DNA from: Trematomus loennbergii
Lineage: Eukaryota; Chordata; Actinopteri; Perciformes; Nototheniidae
Direction: 5' to 3'
DNA: 64,000 bases
Assembly (NCBI GenBank): GCA_012861695.1
Contig: JAAOOA010000524.1
Coordinates: 1,557,001 to 1,621,000 of the forward strand
The notes below the pieces were generated by a model. It did not search any database, was not told the origin of the DNA, and was given only the letters and a program-made list of their open reading frames with translations. Positions 15,001 to 23,243 of this stretch are shown piece after piece (within the stretch, counting starts at the first letter, position 1; every line of letters begins with the position of its first letter). The translations under genes and the position numbers were made by a program.

Positions 15001-18000
15001 TTAGGGAAAGAAGCCCTCTGCATCATCAATGTGAAAAACATCCAGGCTGTGGAGAAACTGGATGAAAGTGCCTTTAACCGCAAAAATGTAAGCCGACCCC
15101 CCCCCCCGAGACACCCACCCATTCATCACTTTCAAAGTGTGGCCCCTTTTAATGAACACTCTCACAGATGGAGGTATTTTCACTCCTTTTTACCTGGAAA
15201 GTCGTGTTGGAGAAGTACGGAAATGCAAACAAATCTGAGCTAAATCTGCTGTCACGGTCCGCTCTGATAGTCTTTATTGGGTTTTCAACCATTGATTATT
15301 TTCATTATTGATTAGTAACACAAAGGGGAACTATTACTTACTTCACAATCAGCTGCAAACTATAGAGGACTCTTTAAAGTAGAGACACTACATACTGATA
15401 TACACCTGAACATCAGCAGGAGAGGACTCTTAAAGTAGAGACACTACATACTGATATACACCTGAACATCAGCAGGAGAGGACTCTTTAAAGTAGAGACA
15501 CTACATACTGATATACACCTGAACATCAGCAGGAGAGGACTCTTTAAAGTAGAGACACTACATACTGATATACACCTGAACATCAGCAGGAGAGGACTCT
15601 TTAAAGTAGAGACACTACATACTGATATACACCTGAACATCATCAGGAGAAGACTCTTTAAAGTAGAGACACTACATACTGATATACACCTGAACATCAG
15701 CAGGAGAGGACTCTTAAAGTAGAGACACTACATACTGATATACACCTGAACATCAGCAGGAGAGGACTCTTTAAAGTAGAGACACTACATACTGATATAC
15801 ACCTGAACATCAGCAGGAGAGGACTCTTTAAAGTAGAGACACTACATACTGATATACACCTGAACATCAGCAGGAGAGGACTCTTTAAAGTAGAGACACT
15901 ACATACTGATATACACCTGAACATCAGCAGGAGAGGACTCTTTAAAGTAGAGACACTACATACTGATATACACCTGAACATCAGCAGGAGAGGACTCTTT
16001 AAAGTAGAGACACTACATACTGATATACACCTGAACATCAGCAGGAGAGGACTTTAAAGTAGAGACACTACATACTGATATACACCTGAACATCAGCAGG
16101 AGAGGACTCTTTAAAGTAGAGACACTACATACTGATATACACCTGAACATCAGCAGGAGAGGACTCTTTAAAGTAGAGACACTACATACTGATATACACC
16201 TGGACATCAGCAGGAGAGGACTCTTTAAAGTAGAGACACTACATACTGATATGAACCTGAACATCAGCAGGAGAGGACTCTTTAAAGTAGAGACACTACA
16301 TACTGATATACACCTGAACATCAGCAGGAGAGGACTCTTTAAAGTAGAGACACTACATACTGATATACACCTGAACATCAGCAGGAGAGGACTCTTTAAA
16401 GTAGAGACACTACATACTGATATGAACCTGAAAATAGGCAGAATATGTCCTCTTAAATACATTATCAAATAGTTATTTCTTTGTCGATTTGAGTTGTCGA
16501 GCAGCTCTATTATATTTACATAAAACTGTAGATAGTTCCAAAAGTAAAAGTAGTCATTGTGCAGATTGGTCCATTTCAGAATAATATATATGATATGTTT
16601 TATAATGATTGATCATTAAAGTGTTCTCAAAGCTGGTAAAGGTGCAGCTAGCTTGAATGACTTTGTATACTGCAGGGTAGCTTGTGAATTTACTCCACTT
16701 GATTATATTTCTATAAGTTATCGTAGCAGCTCTACTCTTTTTACATTAAACTGTAGCGGTATGAAAACATTCACACCCTGTTGACCTGACTGTGGTTTGT
16801 GTGCGTCAGATGTTCCAGGTGGTGCACTGTGAGAAGCTGCTGTACGTGCAGGCGGGGAACTGCGTGGAGGCCGGCGAGTGGCTGGAGGTGCTCGGCCCGG
16901 TCAGTCGCTGCAACGAGGGCCGCTTCTCCTCCTTCCACTCCACAAACTACAGCGCGGGATTGTGGCAGTGCTGCAGGAGCCCGAGCAGCAGCGCCCCGGC
17001 TGCAAGCCCTGCACCACGTGAGTCACCTGCACCTGCACTGATATGTTACCTATCTCTTTATAACACTAAGACTTAATAGTTGCCAAAATGAACACGGGGT
17101 AAAAATCAGAGATGTGAAGAAAACACTCATATCGGGTAGAAAGGGTTAATTAACGATACGATAATACTTTAATGGTCAGATCATGTCTGAAATGTGCCTT
17201 GCAGCTCAATGTGTAACATCAACATAGACACATATCAGGACACAGTACATGAAAAACAAACATTTACATAACATCACAATCACTGAGAGAAAACATTTTC
17301 AATGACCCTTTAGCGTGAGTCACCGGCACGGAGATATGTTATCGTCAAAGTATCTCATATCTTTTTTAATAATACTAAGACTTAATAGCTGCCCAAATGA
17401 ACACCGGGTCAATTTCAGAGATGTAAAGAAGACACTCATATCAGGTAGAAAGAGTTCATTAACAACGTGAGTCACCGGCACCTGCACAGGGATACGTTAT
17501 CTTTAAACTATCTCATATTTTCTTACCAAGACACATTCCAAAATAGCTGCCAAATGAACACTTGACCAAGATCAGACGGGTAGGAGAAAACACTCCTATC
17601 GGTAGAAAGAGTTCATTTGACAGATAAGGATCAACATTAACGCAAACCAACTCAACACTCTTAATAAAGACACTTTATGTTAGTGTGAAATTCTTCTGCT
17701 TCTTTTAAAAAGCTGATTTAGTTTATCTACAGGTCTACTGCACTTGCTATTCATTTGAATCTTATTCAGGAGAGAAAAGCCATATTTATCCTGGATATGC
17801 TTTAAAGGGGACCTATCATGCAAAATGCACTTTTTGATGTCTTTTATACATAACATGTGTCCCCGGTGTGTCAGGGAACTCACGCAGCGTCAGAAAATAA
17901 AACCCTCTCTCTTTCCTCCGTACCCAAATCTCTAAAAACGGGGCTACAACGGAGCTGATCCAGATTTGCGTCCGATATGACGTAATATCTGAAATGTGGA

Positions 18001-21000
18001 CCCACGGCACTATCAGAAACGTTGCTATCAGAAACAATGCCGACTGTTTTGACGTAATATGGTCGGTGCATGTTTACATTAGCATCGCTAACACTCAGAG
18101 CTAACCTGTACTGGAGAGCATGTGTGTGAAGAAGCAGGAAATAAAAAGGAACTCACCTTGTGGTATAACCGGCAAGAGAGAAAGCCTTTGAGCTCCATAC
18201 TGTTTCAGAAATAATCCTTGATAATCCATGATATGGCGTTTCATCACGCAGTATTTAGTTTAGACAGTAGCTGCCGGGTCCCGCATGAGCTCAGACCCCT
18301 ACTTTTAAAGCTTTATACCCCAAAATCCGCACTTTTGAAACAGGAAGTGAAATAGAGGGATATGAGGCATGGCTAGAATGGGTGATCTGTTTGGTATTTT
18401 GAGCAAAACACTTCATAGACATGTTTTTTTATATATTTTATTATCTGAGACCTATGCTATTGCCTAAAAATAGCATGATAGGTGACCTTTAAGTCAGTGT
18501 GACATTGAACAATAGATTGTTCAATGTTTAGTTTTTGGAGTATTTTTCGTACATTTTCTTAATTATTTAGCTCATAAAAGCACAAGCAGGGCTCAACTGG
18601 ATTTCTGTTTTTATCTCAACAAATTCAAATATTGAATATCTCAGATTATGGTAGAGAAATACAAAATAAAAAGGAATTCCAGGATGGCTGGATAGCAATG
18701 TCACCCCCTTTATCTCCTGTTTCAAAACTGAATAAAAGGTACTCTCTGACCCCAAAAATGCCAAAATAAATGATTTACCCTTAGGCTCTCTTACTTTCCA
18801 CGGCAAACTTTTATAATTTAGGGTTTATCTATCAATGTCTTCTCTCCCCACATGTGCTTTCAGGTGGTCTCAGTGACCCCCTCTGTGTGTGAGATCCTCT
18901 TACACTTGTTGCTCTCTCCTCTCTCAGCACCGTGCTGGCCAACCTGCAGCTGGACATCGACTGTGACCGTGAGACGGAGAGGATCTTCTCCCTGCTCTCC
19001 GCAAACGATGCCAAGCTGCAGAACATGGAGGGTCAGTGTGTGTTCTGTTCAGGAAATATTCTCTGTTTGTTGGTATAAGTGAGTGATGGCAGGATTTGAG
19101 GATTGCACTCCACATAAAGCTGTCCCCGAAACACCTTGTGGATTCCTGGAGCGTTACGTCTTTGTCAGAGTTCCTGACCTTTTAGTGATTTATGGTTGCA
19201 CGTGCAAAAGCAGTCAGGGCAAAGTGCTCTGCAAAAAAAACATGAAAAGCATCAAATAAATAAAAGCAGGGGTGAAAATGGTCAAATATGCAGCAATGAT
19301 GATATTAATCATGCTATATGGTGCTATAATGACGCTATATGATGCTATAAAGATGCTATATGGTACTATTATGAGGCTATAATGATGCTATATGACGCTA
19401 TATGATGCTATAAAGATGCTATATGGTACTATTATGAGGCTATAATGACGCTATATGACGCTATATGATGCTATAAGATGCTATATGGTACTATTATGAG
19501 GCTATACTGACGCTAATGGTGCTATAATGATGCTATATAGTGCTATATGGTACTATTATGAGGCTATACGATGCTATAAAGATGCTATAATGATGCTATA
19601 AAGATGCTATAATGATGCTATAATGCTTGGTTCTCTCTCTGCAGATGCGTGTGCCAGCATGGCGGTGTACCAGGGGCCTCAGAGGGAGCAGGAGGATTAC
19701 TCCAAGTTCACCATTCAGGAACCCAAAGAGACCTTTCAGACCCTGAAGCAGCTCAGAAACATCATGGAGGAACTTCAGAGGCAGCACAACATCCGCAGCG
19801 ACACCGCGGCGCAGTACGGGAGCATGTGAGTTCAAATCTGTACTGTAATACCAGCAGGGGTAGAAACATATCACATTTACTCTGTTACATGTACCTTTTG
19901 TATGAAGTATATAGTCTCTAAAGTCAGTGCGTTACCAGGATAGGACAGGCACGTTTCCTGGCCTTAGAGGTAAATGTGAAAGTGTGTGTGAGGTGTTTGA
20001 ATTTAGAGAATAGCTTGTTGAATATTTAGCTGTCTCCGACTCTAGTGAAAGTTAAATCTCAGGAATGCCTTGAGAGAATTTTCTTTACTTTTGCACAAAT
20101 ATCCACTTGGATTTAAGGATGCTATGCCAACTCAAGGATTATAGCAGCCTAACTTTTAAAATATGATAAGTAAATTTGATCAAACGAACATTTTTTTTTC
20201 CCCATTAGCAGCTAATTGGATTGGAAATGTAGAAAATATGCATACATATGTTTTGGGGGCAACCAGTGCCTGTTATACAGAATTGAAAAGGGGGAAACCG
20301 AGGGGATGACATGCGGCAAAGGGCAAAAAACAAGAGTGAACCAATTCGTGGTCGAAGGTCAAGGTCACCAAACTCAAAAATAAAGTTGATTAGATTATTC
20401 TAAAATCTTTTCATGTCGAAGAGGATAACATGAAGTAACAGACACAGTGAACTGCCACCAATTTGTATGTTCATAAAACCCTGGTAAATTCAGTTACCTT
20501 GTTAATTCCAGTGACTGCAATCAATCAGCCAATACCTGCTTACACACATTATCATTATTAGTAGGATGCTCCGATCGATCGGCCGATATTCACTCTCTGC
20601 CGATCGATCGGTGTTCTCTAAAAATGCCGATCGCGAGAGCCGATCACATGACGTAAAATACATGACACTTTTCTCTGTGCGCGGCAAAACAAGCTCGCCA
20701 AAATGGCTTCACCAGTCTGGCAGTATTTTAAGGTGTCCGAAAATGACAGTAAAATAGCGGTATGCAACGTGTGTGAAGCAGAAATCGTGCAGCTCCACCC
20801 ACTCGATCGATGGCGATCGGTATCGCCGATACTGATTCCGGCGATCGGCCCCAAAATTGGCGATCGGAGCATCCCTAATTATTAGGATTAGCGTTAGCAT
20901 GAGCATTGGCTATTCTCCCTGGGGTCCTCTCGCACACAAAACATACATAAAACAAAACGGCTCATCATTTCATGGAATTCACAGTTTGAATTGTCATCCA

Positions 21001-21803
21001 ATTTTAGCCATCATAAGGCCAAACGAAAAAATACAAATAATTCCACATAATAACCAGGGTGTCCGCGGGTCTTAAAAAGTATTAAAAGTTGATAAATCAA
21101 TTTAGCGAAAATTAAGGCTATTAAAAAGTATTAAACGGCATTTTCCAAGGTATTACATTTTGTAGCTTGTTTTCAATGAGTATATAAATTGTCCAAAGAG
21201 GTTGTATTCTACAGTCTGCCTGAATGTAATCATTGCGTAGGTGTGTAGTGTGATTCTGTGTAGTTTATTTATGGCATCCCGTTGGATTAGACGTCATCTG
21301 AACAGGACATCGCACGCTCACTGCTTGATAGCGCGCAAAGGTCCGTTTACGCCGGTTGCTAAGCAACATCGTTATGGGGAAATGAAAGTTTGCGTCCAAA
21401 TGGTTGGAAGATAAGGAGGAAGGACAATCAATACTGTATATAGTAAATGTGAGGTAAAGTGTGTCGCCAAGGTAACCGGTTAGAACTCAAAGTGGCGATG
21501 AGGTCTTAAAATGTATGGAAAGGGTCTTAAAAAAGGTCTTAAAAGGTATTACATTTGACTTCAGGATTCCTGCATATATCCTGATAACACATACATATCA
21601 AATCCGTGTATGGTTCGTTCTTTGGTTTTTCCGTTTTGGTTTTAAAACAAAAAAAAACAACACCGGTGTTTAGTTTTTCCTTTTCGGATTTGAAACGGAA
21701 AAACCAAAGAACAAACCATACATGGATTCTACCAACCAGATAAGTTACCTTTTTGTATTCTCTCTGTTTCAGGGACAACCCCATCATAGGGAAAACCTCC
21801 TAA
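2464..21803 (+). CDS. rasa2: rasa2, 3' part (15 coding exons): Ras GTPase-activating protein 2
   Basis: Gene span; exons are listed separately. The product is a GAP1-family Ras GTPase-activating protein that speeds GTP hydrolysis on Ras and binds phosphoinositides through its PH domain. About 557 residues are encoded here. In order: end of the second C2 domain (YLLQPKGNG), RasGAP domain with arginine finger in [11 protein letters not shown] and the [12 protein letters not shown] motif, PH domain ([18 protein letters not shown]), Btk-type zinc motif, C-terminal tail ending [14 protein letters not shown] rather than [21 protein letters not shown] and the NPIxGK(A/T)S end fit RASA2 better than RASA3, as I recall those proteins. 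All introns are GT-AG and phases match, except that exon 12 is one base short. The first exon begins with the last base of a Trp codon, so the start codon and C2A lie off the left edge. The next gene is convergent. Confidence 0.93.
3483..3953 (+). mobile_element. LINE 3' fragment (L2/Rex-like)
   Basis: Broken reading gives [20 protein letters not shown], then [15 protein letters not shown] and [11 protein letters not shown], the usual C-terminus of fish non-LTR retroposon proteins. It is followed by a 3' tail ending cttgccttgcctt. 5'-truncated and frameshifted. A short copy of the same tail is at 12886-12952. Confidence 0.75.
4590..5254 (+). repeat. Tandem duplication of an intron end with hAT insertion between copies
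   Basis: About 95 bp beginning cataatgaaaagccacctat, with a CT-rich tract, tctcccggcctccttc and an acceptor-like AG, occurs at about 4590-4688 and again at 5163-5254. The second copy is the true acceptor of rasa2 exon 2. The hAT element at 4689-5157 separates them. Confidence 0.8.
4689..5157. mobile_element. Non-autonomous hAT element
   Basis: Terminal inverted repeats CAGGGGTGTCCAA and TTTGGACACCCCTG, flanked by the perfect 8-bp duplication CTTTAGCA. No intact transposase. Confidence 0.92.
5242..5390 (+). CDS. rasa2: rasa2 exon 2: RasGAP domain
   Basis: Reads [16 protein letters not shown], then [18 protein letters not shown] and ALELENT. The acceptor is ttcattcag and the donor gtgagt, ending in phase 2. 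A degraded copy of the acceptor region lies about 570 bp upstream (see the duplication at 4590-5254). Confidence 0.93.
5996..6021. repeat. ATTG microsatellite
   Basis: About six tandem ATTG units just upstream of the acceptor of rasa2 exon 3. Confidence 0.8.
6035..6149 (+). CDS. rasa2: rasa2 exon 3: RasGAP arginine finger
   Basis: Reads [18 protein letters not shown], then [20 protein letters not shown]. The Arg codon at 6054-6056, in FRGNSLA, is the expected catalytic arginine finger, by comparison with NF1 and p120GAP. The donor gtatga is followed within about ten bases by a 920-bp CA-rich microsatellite. Confidence 0.95.
6158..7078. repeat. 920-bp CA-rich microsatellite in rasa2 intron 3
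   Basis: Runs of CA broken by gctca, tgct, tgta and tctca. The last third is CT/CA-rich (tctcactctcac). It begins ten bases after the exon 3 donor. The long His/Thr open frames here are artefacts. Confidence 0.98.
7351..7425 (+). CDS. rasa2: rasa2 exon 4: RasGAP domain
   Basis: Reads [18 protein letters not shown] and DNVVVNK, phase 0 at both ends. CEIDPxKLKEGDN is a RASA2-type signature. A TTA-flanked transposon begins 18 bp after the exon end. Confidence 0.93.
7444..8182. mobile_element. TTA-flanked DNA transposon (PIF/Harbinger-like, non-autonomous)
   Basis: Ends TGGCACATTTCCACTGCAG and CTGCAGTGGAAACGCGCCA are inverted, with TTA on both sides (7441-7443, 8183-8185), the target preferred by PIF/Harbinger elements. 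No coding capacity. It starts 18 bp after the end of rasa2 exon 4. Confidence 0.82.
8385..8508 (+). CDS. rasa2: rasa2 exon 5: RasGAP domain
   Basis: Reads [16 protein letters not shown], then [20 protein letters not shown]. The acceptor is ttgtgcag, the donor gtaaga, and the exon ends in phase 1. Confidence 0.93.
9117..10135. mobile_element. Probable TIR DNA transposon in rasa2 intron 5
   Basis: Inverted segments CGGTCCTACGACGCTGGTT (about 9180-9198) and AACCAGCGTCGTAGGACCG (about 10051-10069), with cgcttagcgag beside both. GGCCTGTACTACGAAGC at the left is a common fish transposon end. Exact right boundary unclear. Confidence 0.65.
10254..10360 (+). CDS. rasa2: rasa2 exon 6: RasGAP FLRFFA motif
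   Basis: Reads [18 protein letters not shown], then [20 protein letters not shown] at 10295-10303 is the conserved GAP motif that supports the finger loop and Ras binding. The donor is gtgagt. Confidence 0.94.
10439..10522 (+). CDS. rasa2: rasa2 exon 7: RasGAP domain
   Basis: Reads [20 protein letters not shown], then WGSLSKKM. Phase 0 at both ends, donor gtaaga. The intron to exon 6 is only 78 bp, typical of compact fish introns. Confidence 0.94.
10777..11234. mobile_element. Non-autonomous hAT-like element
   Basis: Ends TAGGTCTGTGCGATTA and TTAATTGCACAGCCCTA are inverted, with the perfect 8-bp duplication CGTCCGAC. AT-rich interior, no ORF. Confidence 0.9.
11589..11666 (+). CDS. rasa2: rasa2 exon 8: end of RasGAP domain
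   Basis: Reads [18 protein letters not shown], then KCIEKVKK. Acceptor ctttgtag, donor gtacat, phase 0 at both ends. Confidence 0.92.
11753..11826 (+). CDS. rasa2: rasa2 exon 9: GAP-PH linker
   Basis: Reads [14 protein letters not shown], then [15 protein letters not shown] starts the PH domain. Ends in phase 2 at gtgagt. A 10-bp tandem repeat follows in the intron. Confidence 0.92.
11868..11965. repeat. 10-bp tandem repeat (aagctaagtg)
   Basis: About nine near-perfect 10-bp units, abutting the left end of a TIR element at about 11963. Confidence 0.95.
11963..12668. mobile_element. TIR element with TAAGGCC ends
   Basis: Left taaggcccaatcccaaacc and ccctacaccctacccctac; right gtagggtgtagggtggtag and gtaggcctaa, roughly inverted. 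Interior non-coding. Boundaries approximate. Confidence 0.65.
12886..12952 (+). mobile_element. Short 3' tail of the same LINE family
   Basis: Shares atgccatttt, tttcatttttgtaa and ataaacttgccttgcctt with the tail at 3865-3953. Confidence 0.55.
13164..13270 (+). CDS. rasa2: rasa2 exon 10: PH domain, basic loop
   Basis: Reads [20 protein letters not shown], then [15 protein letters not shown]. The Arg/Lys-rich strand followed by W is the phosphoinositide-binding face of GAP1-family PH domains. Phase 2 to phase 1. Confidence 0.94.
13477..14040. mobile_element. Non-autonomous hAT element
   Basis: Ends CAGTGGTGTAGTGG and CCACTACACCACTG with the perfect 8-bp duplication TATATAAT on both sides. 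Confidence 0.92.
14088..14250 (+). mobile_element. tRNA-headed SINE
   Basis: Polymerase III B-box-like ggttcaaacccc at 14141-14152, then the body tcagcatgtcgttgtgtccc and ccccaaattgctcctgtggg, shared with copies at 32860, 33271 and 49424. Confidence 0.85.
15005..15087 (+). CDS. rasa2: rasa2 exon 11: PH domain
   Basis: Reads [19 protein letters not shown], then DESAFNRKN. Acceptor ttttttag, donor gtaagc, phase 0 end. Confidence 0.93.
15365..16456. repeat. 57-bp minisatellite, array 1 (about 19 units), rasa2 intron 11
   Basis: Unit contains agagacactacatactgata, cacctgaacatcagcaggag and aggactctttaaagt. Right edge runs into gaacctgaaaataggcagaa and tatgtcctcTTAA, the end of a TTAA-type transposon, so the array grew inside such an element. 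The 19-residue repeat ORFs are artefacts of a 57-bp unit being divisible by three. Confidence 0.97.
16810..17017 (+). CDS. rasa2: rasa2 exon 12: PH domain end and Btk motif, one base short
   Basis: Reads [20 protein letters not shown], then [16 protein letters not shown] and [14 protein letters not shown] in the entry frame. From about 16975 homology continues in another frame as [15 protein letters not shown]. The exon is 208 bp, but the flanking exons demand 209 (phase 0 in, phase 2 out), so one base is missing next to tgctgc at 16969-16974. The His, the Cys pair and the later Cys are the zinc ligands of the Btk motif, so the break falls inside it. Unrepaired, translation runs to TGA at 19744 in exon 14. 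A sequencing deletion is the simplest cause; a real null allele is possible. Confidence 0.9.
17018..17625 (+). repeat. Imperfect triplication of about 150 bp starting with the exon 12 donor
   Basis: Copies at 17018, 17315 and 17467 start gtgagtcaccKGcac, then atatctcat-like, aagacttaatagctgcc, aaatgaacac, cagagatgtaaagaa, cactcatatc and ggtagaaagrgtt. A non-homologous spacer follows copy 1. Each copy carries GTGAGT. Confidence 0.85.
17802..18492 (+). mobile_element. TTAA-flanked MITE, copy A
   Basis: TTAA at both ends with AGGGGACCTATCATGC and GCATGATAGGTGACCT. Highly similar, in reverse, to 30070-30770. TTAA targets are used by piggyBac and Kolobok superfamilies; which one is not decided. 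Confidence 0.9.
18928..19031 (+). CDS. rasa2: rasa2 exon 13: C-terminal region
   Basis: Reads [20 protein letters not shown], then [25 protein letters not shown] is a strong RASA2/3 signature. It is in frame only if the preceding exon ends in phase 2, which exposes the missing base in exon 12. Confidence 0.93.
19287..19625. repeat. Degenerate tandem repeat (gatgctata) before rasa2 exon 14
   Basis: Repeated gatgctata / tatggtactattatgaggc modules, ending about 20 bp before the acceptor of exon 14. Confidence 0.92.
19645..19825 (+). CDS. rasa2: rasa2 exon 14: C-terminal region
   Basis: Reads [20 protein letters not shown], then [18 protein letters not shown] and AAQYGS. The [14 protein letters not shown] stretch could form a short helix. 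It ends in phase 2 at gtgagt. Its acceptor abuts a degenerate ATGCTATA tandem repeat. Confidence 0.93.
20562..20877 (+). mobile_element. hAT-type remnant with BED zinc-finger coding fragment
   Basis: Ends TAGGATGCTCCGATCG and CGATCGGAGCATCCCTA with the perfect 8-bp duplication ATTATTAG. Inside, 20703-20795 reads [20 protein letters not shown], then CNVCEAEI: the start of a BED finger (aromatic residues, then CxxC) as in hAT transposases, with the His pair lost. Confidence 0.88.
21055..21583. mobile_element. Dispersed DNA transposon, full copy of the element at 1-229
   Basis: Begins CAGGGTGTCCGCGGGTC and ends tgcatatatcctg. ATAAC adjoins both ends. Right 229 bp nearly identical to the copy at the left window edge. 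Confidence 0.78.
21773..21803 (+). CDS. rasa2: rasa2 last coding exon with stop
   Basis: Completes Met across the intron, then reads DNPIIGKTS and stops at TAA 21801-21803. This matches the conserved NPIxGK end of RASA2. The 3' UTR follows in the same exon. Confidence 0.92.
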
Positions 21804-22463
21804 CCCGAGCAGATCTGAACCGGAACCAGCTTCTCTGAACCCTGTTGAGTTCGCTCTGTTCGACCCCCCCCCCCCCGGTCCCTTTTCCTCATCTTAATTT
21901 ATGTCCTCTTTGATATCTACAGCTGTGTGAAAGAAGCATCATTACCTGGTGTGTGAATAGGCTGCTAATTTCTTTTATTCACCCATTTTTTTTTTAATGA
22001 TGCTCTCCCAAATCTCGTACGGTTTTGCTCTGACACCACGTCTTTTAAAGTTGATTTCATAATCATCTTTGTGGATTATGGTCCTCTATTTGTGCCCCTT
22101 TTTATCCTCTCTAGTGTCCTTGCTCTGAACAAAAGTGTATAAATATTTTCCGAGGACAGTTGAGTAGAGGAAACCGATCTGCCTTACTTTGATGGATGTT
22201 TCTTTCACATGAAATGCTGAGGGAATAATGCAGAAGCACTTTAAATATTTGGAGCTCTCCAAATGGAAACGATTAGATACTTGGTATCAACTCTCCCCAA
22301 TTTGATCAGTTTCATGATCCGTTTGTCTGTTTAATCATTCGTGTACAATAACATTTAAAGCCTGTAGATTTTAAGATATTTTTCTTGACCAAAGACGATT
22401 TCATAGGTTTGACTTGAAGAAAAAAAAAATGTATTTTGAATACAAATGTTTTCAAATGGAGAA

Positions 22464-22483
22464 AATTATATATATATATATAT

Positions 22484-22515
<32 letters not shown>
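22464..22515. repeat. TA microsatellite
   Basis: (TA)n with one gaga interruption, in rasa2 3' flank or UTR. Confidence 0.95.
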
Positions 22516-22518
<3 letters not shown>

Positions 22519-22735
22519 GTTTCTGCGTATGTTTTTTTTTTGCTAACATATCCTTGTTTTAGTGACTTAAGGCGAGCATGCAGTCCTGAGAGCACATGGT
22601 GGTGTAGAGTCGTGTTTCCCTGTGATTGTGAATCGTTTCGGTACGCTGTGCATCGCAACATATCTGGAGTGGCTTATGTAAGGAACAAGAGGGAACAATC
22701 ATATTCTTAAATCACCTCCCCATCATCCCTTAAAT

Positions 22736-23243
22736 CAGGGGTGTCAAACTCAAGGCCCGGGGGCCAAATCCGGCCCGTGACTTCATTTTATGTGGCCCAC
22801 AACAGCTCTGAAAGAATATAATGTTTATCATATGGTTACATGCCGATTTACAGAAGCACATTGCCCATAAACTACATGTCCCACAATGCATCCCAGAATT
22901 TGCCTTTTTCTCAGAATTTGACTTATTTTTCAAAATGTTACTTTTTTCTCCAAATTTTCACTTTTTTTTTTGTGACTTTTTTTTCTTCAGAATTTGGCTT
23001 TTCTTTTTAAAACATTTGGTGACATTGTCACTGAAGAGACTTGCAATTATTTGCCCTAGACTTCTGCTTTCAGACGTAGTTAATTATGAAGTTATTACCC
23101 TATCCGATAACAATCCAATGCAGAGGCAATAACATTATTTTATATATATTAAATATTTATATAGTCTTAAAGTTACAACCGGCCCTTTGAGTGCAACCAT
23201 AATGCTAATGTGGCCCGTGATGAAATTGAGTTTGACACCCCTG
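22736..23243. mobile_element. Non-autonomous hAT element
   Basis: Ends CAGGGGTGTCAAACTCAAGG and TTGAGTTTGACACCCCTG with the perfect 8-bp duplication CCTTAAAT. Related in end sequence to the element at 4689. Confidence 0.93.

Noticed and set aside
20502..20906. Independent BED-domain gene
   Set aside because: The open frame is confined to a 316-bp element with target duplication and lacks the His ligands and the transposase core.
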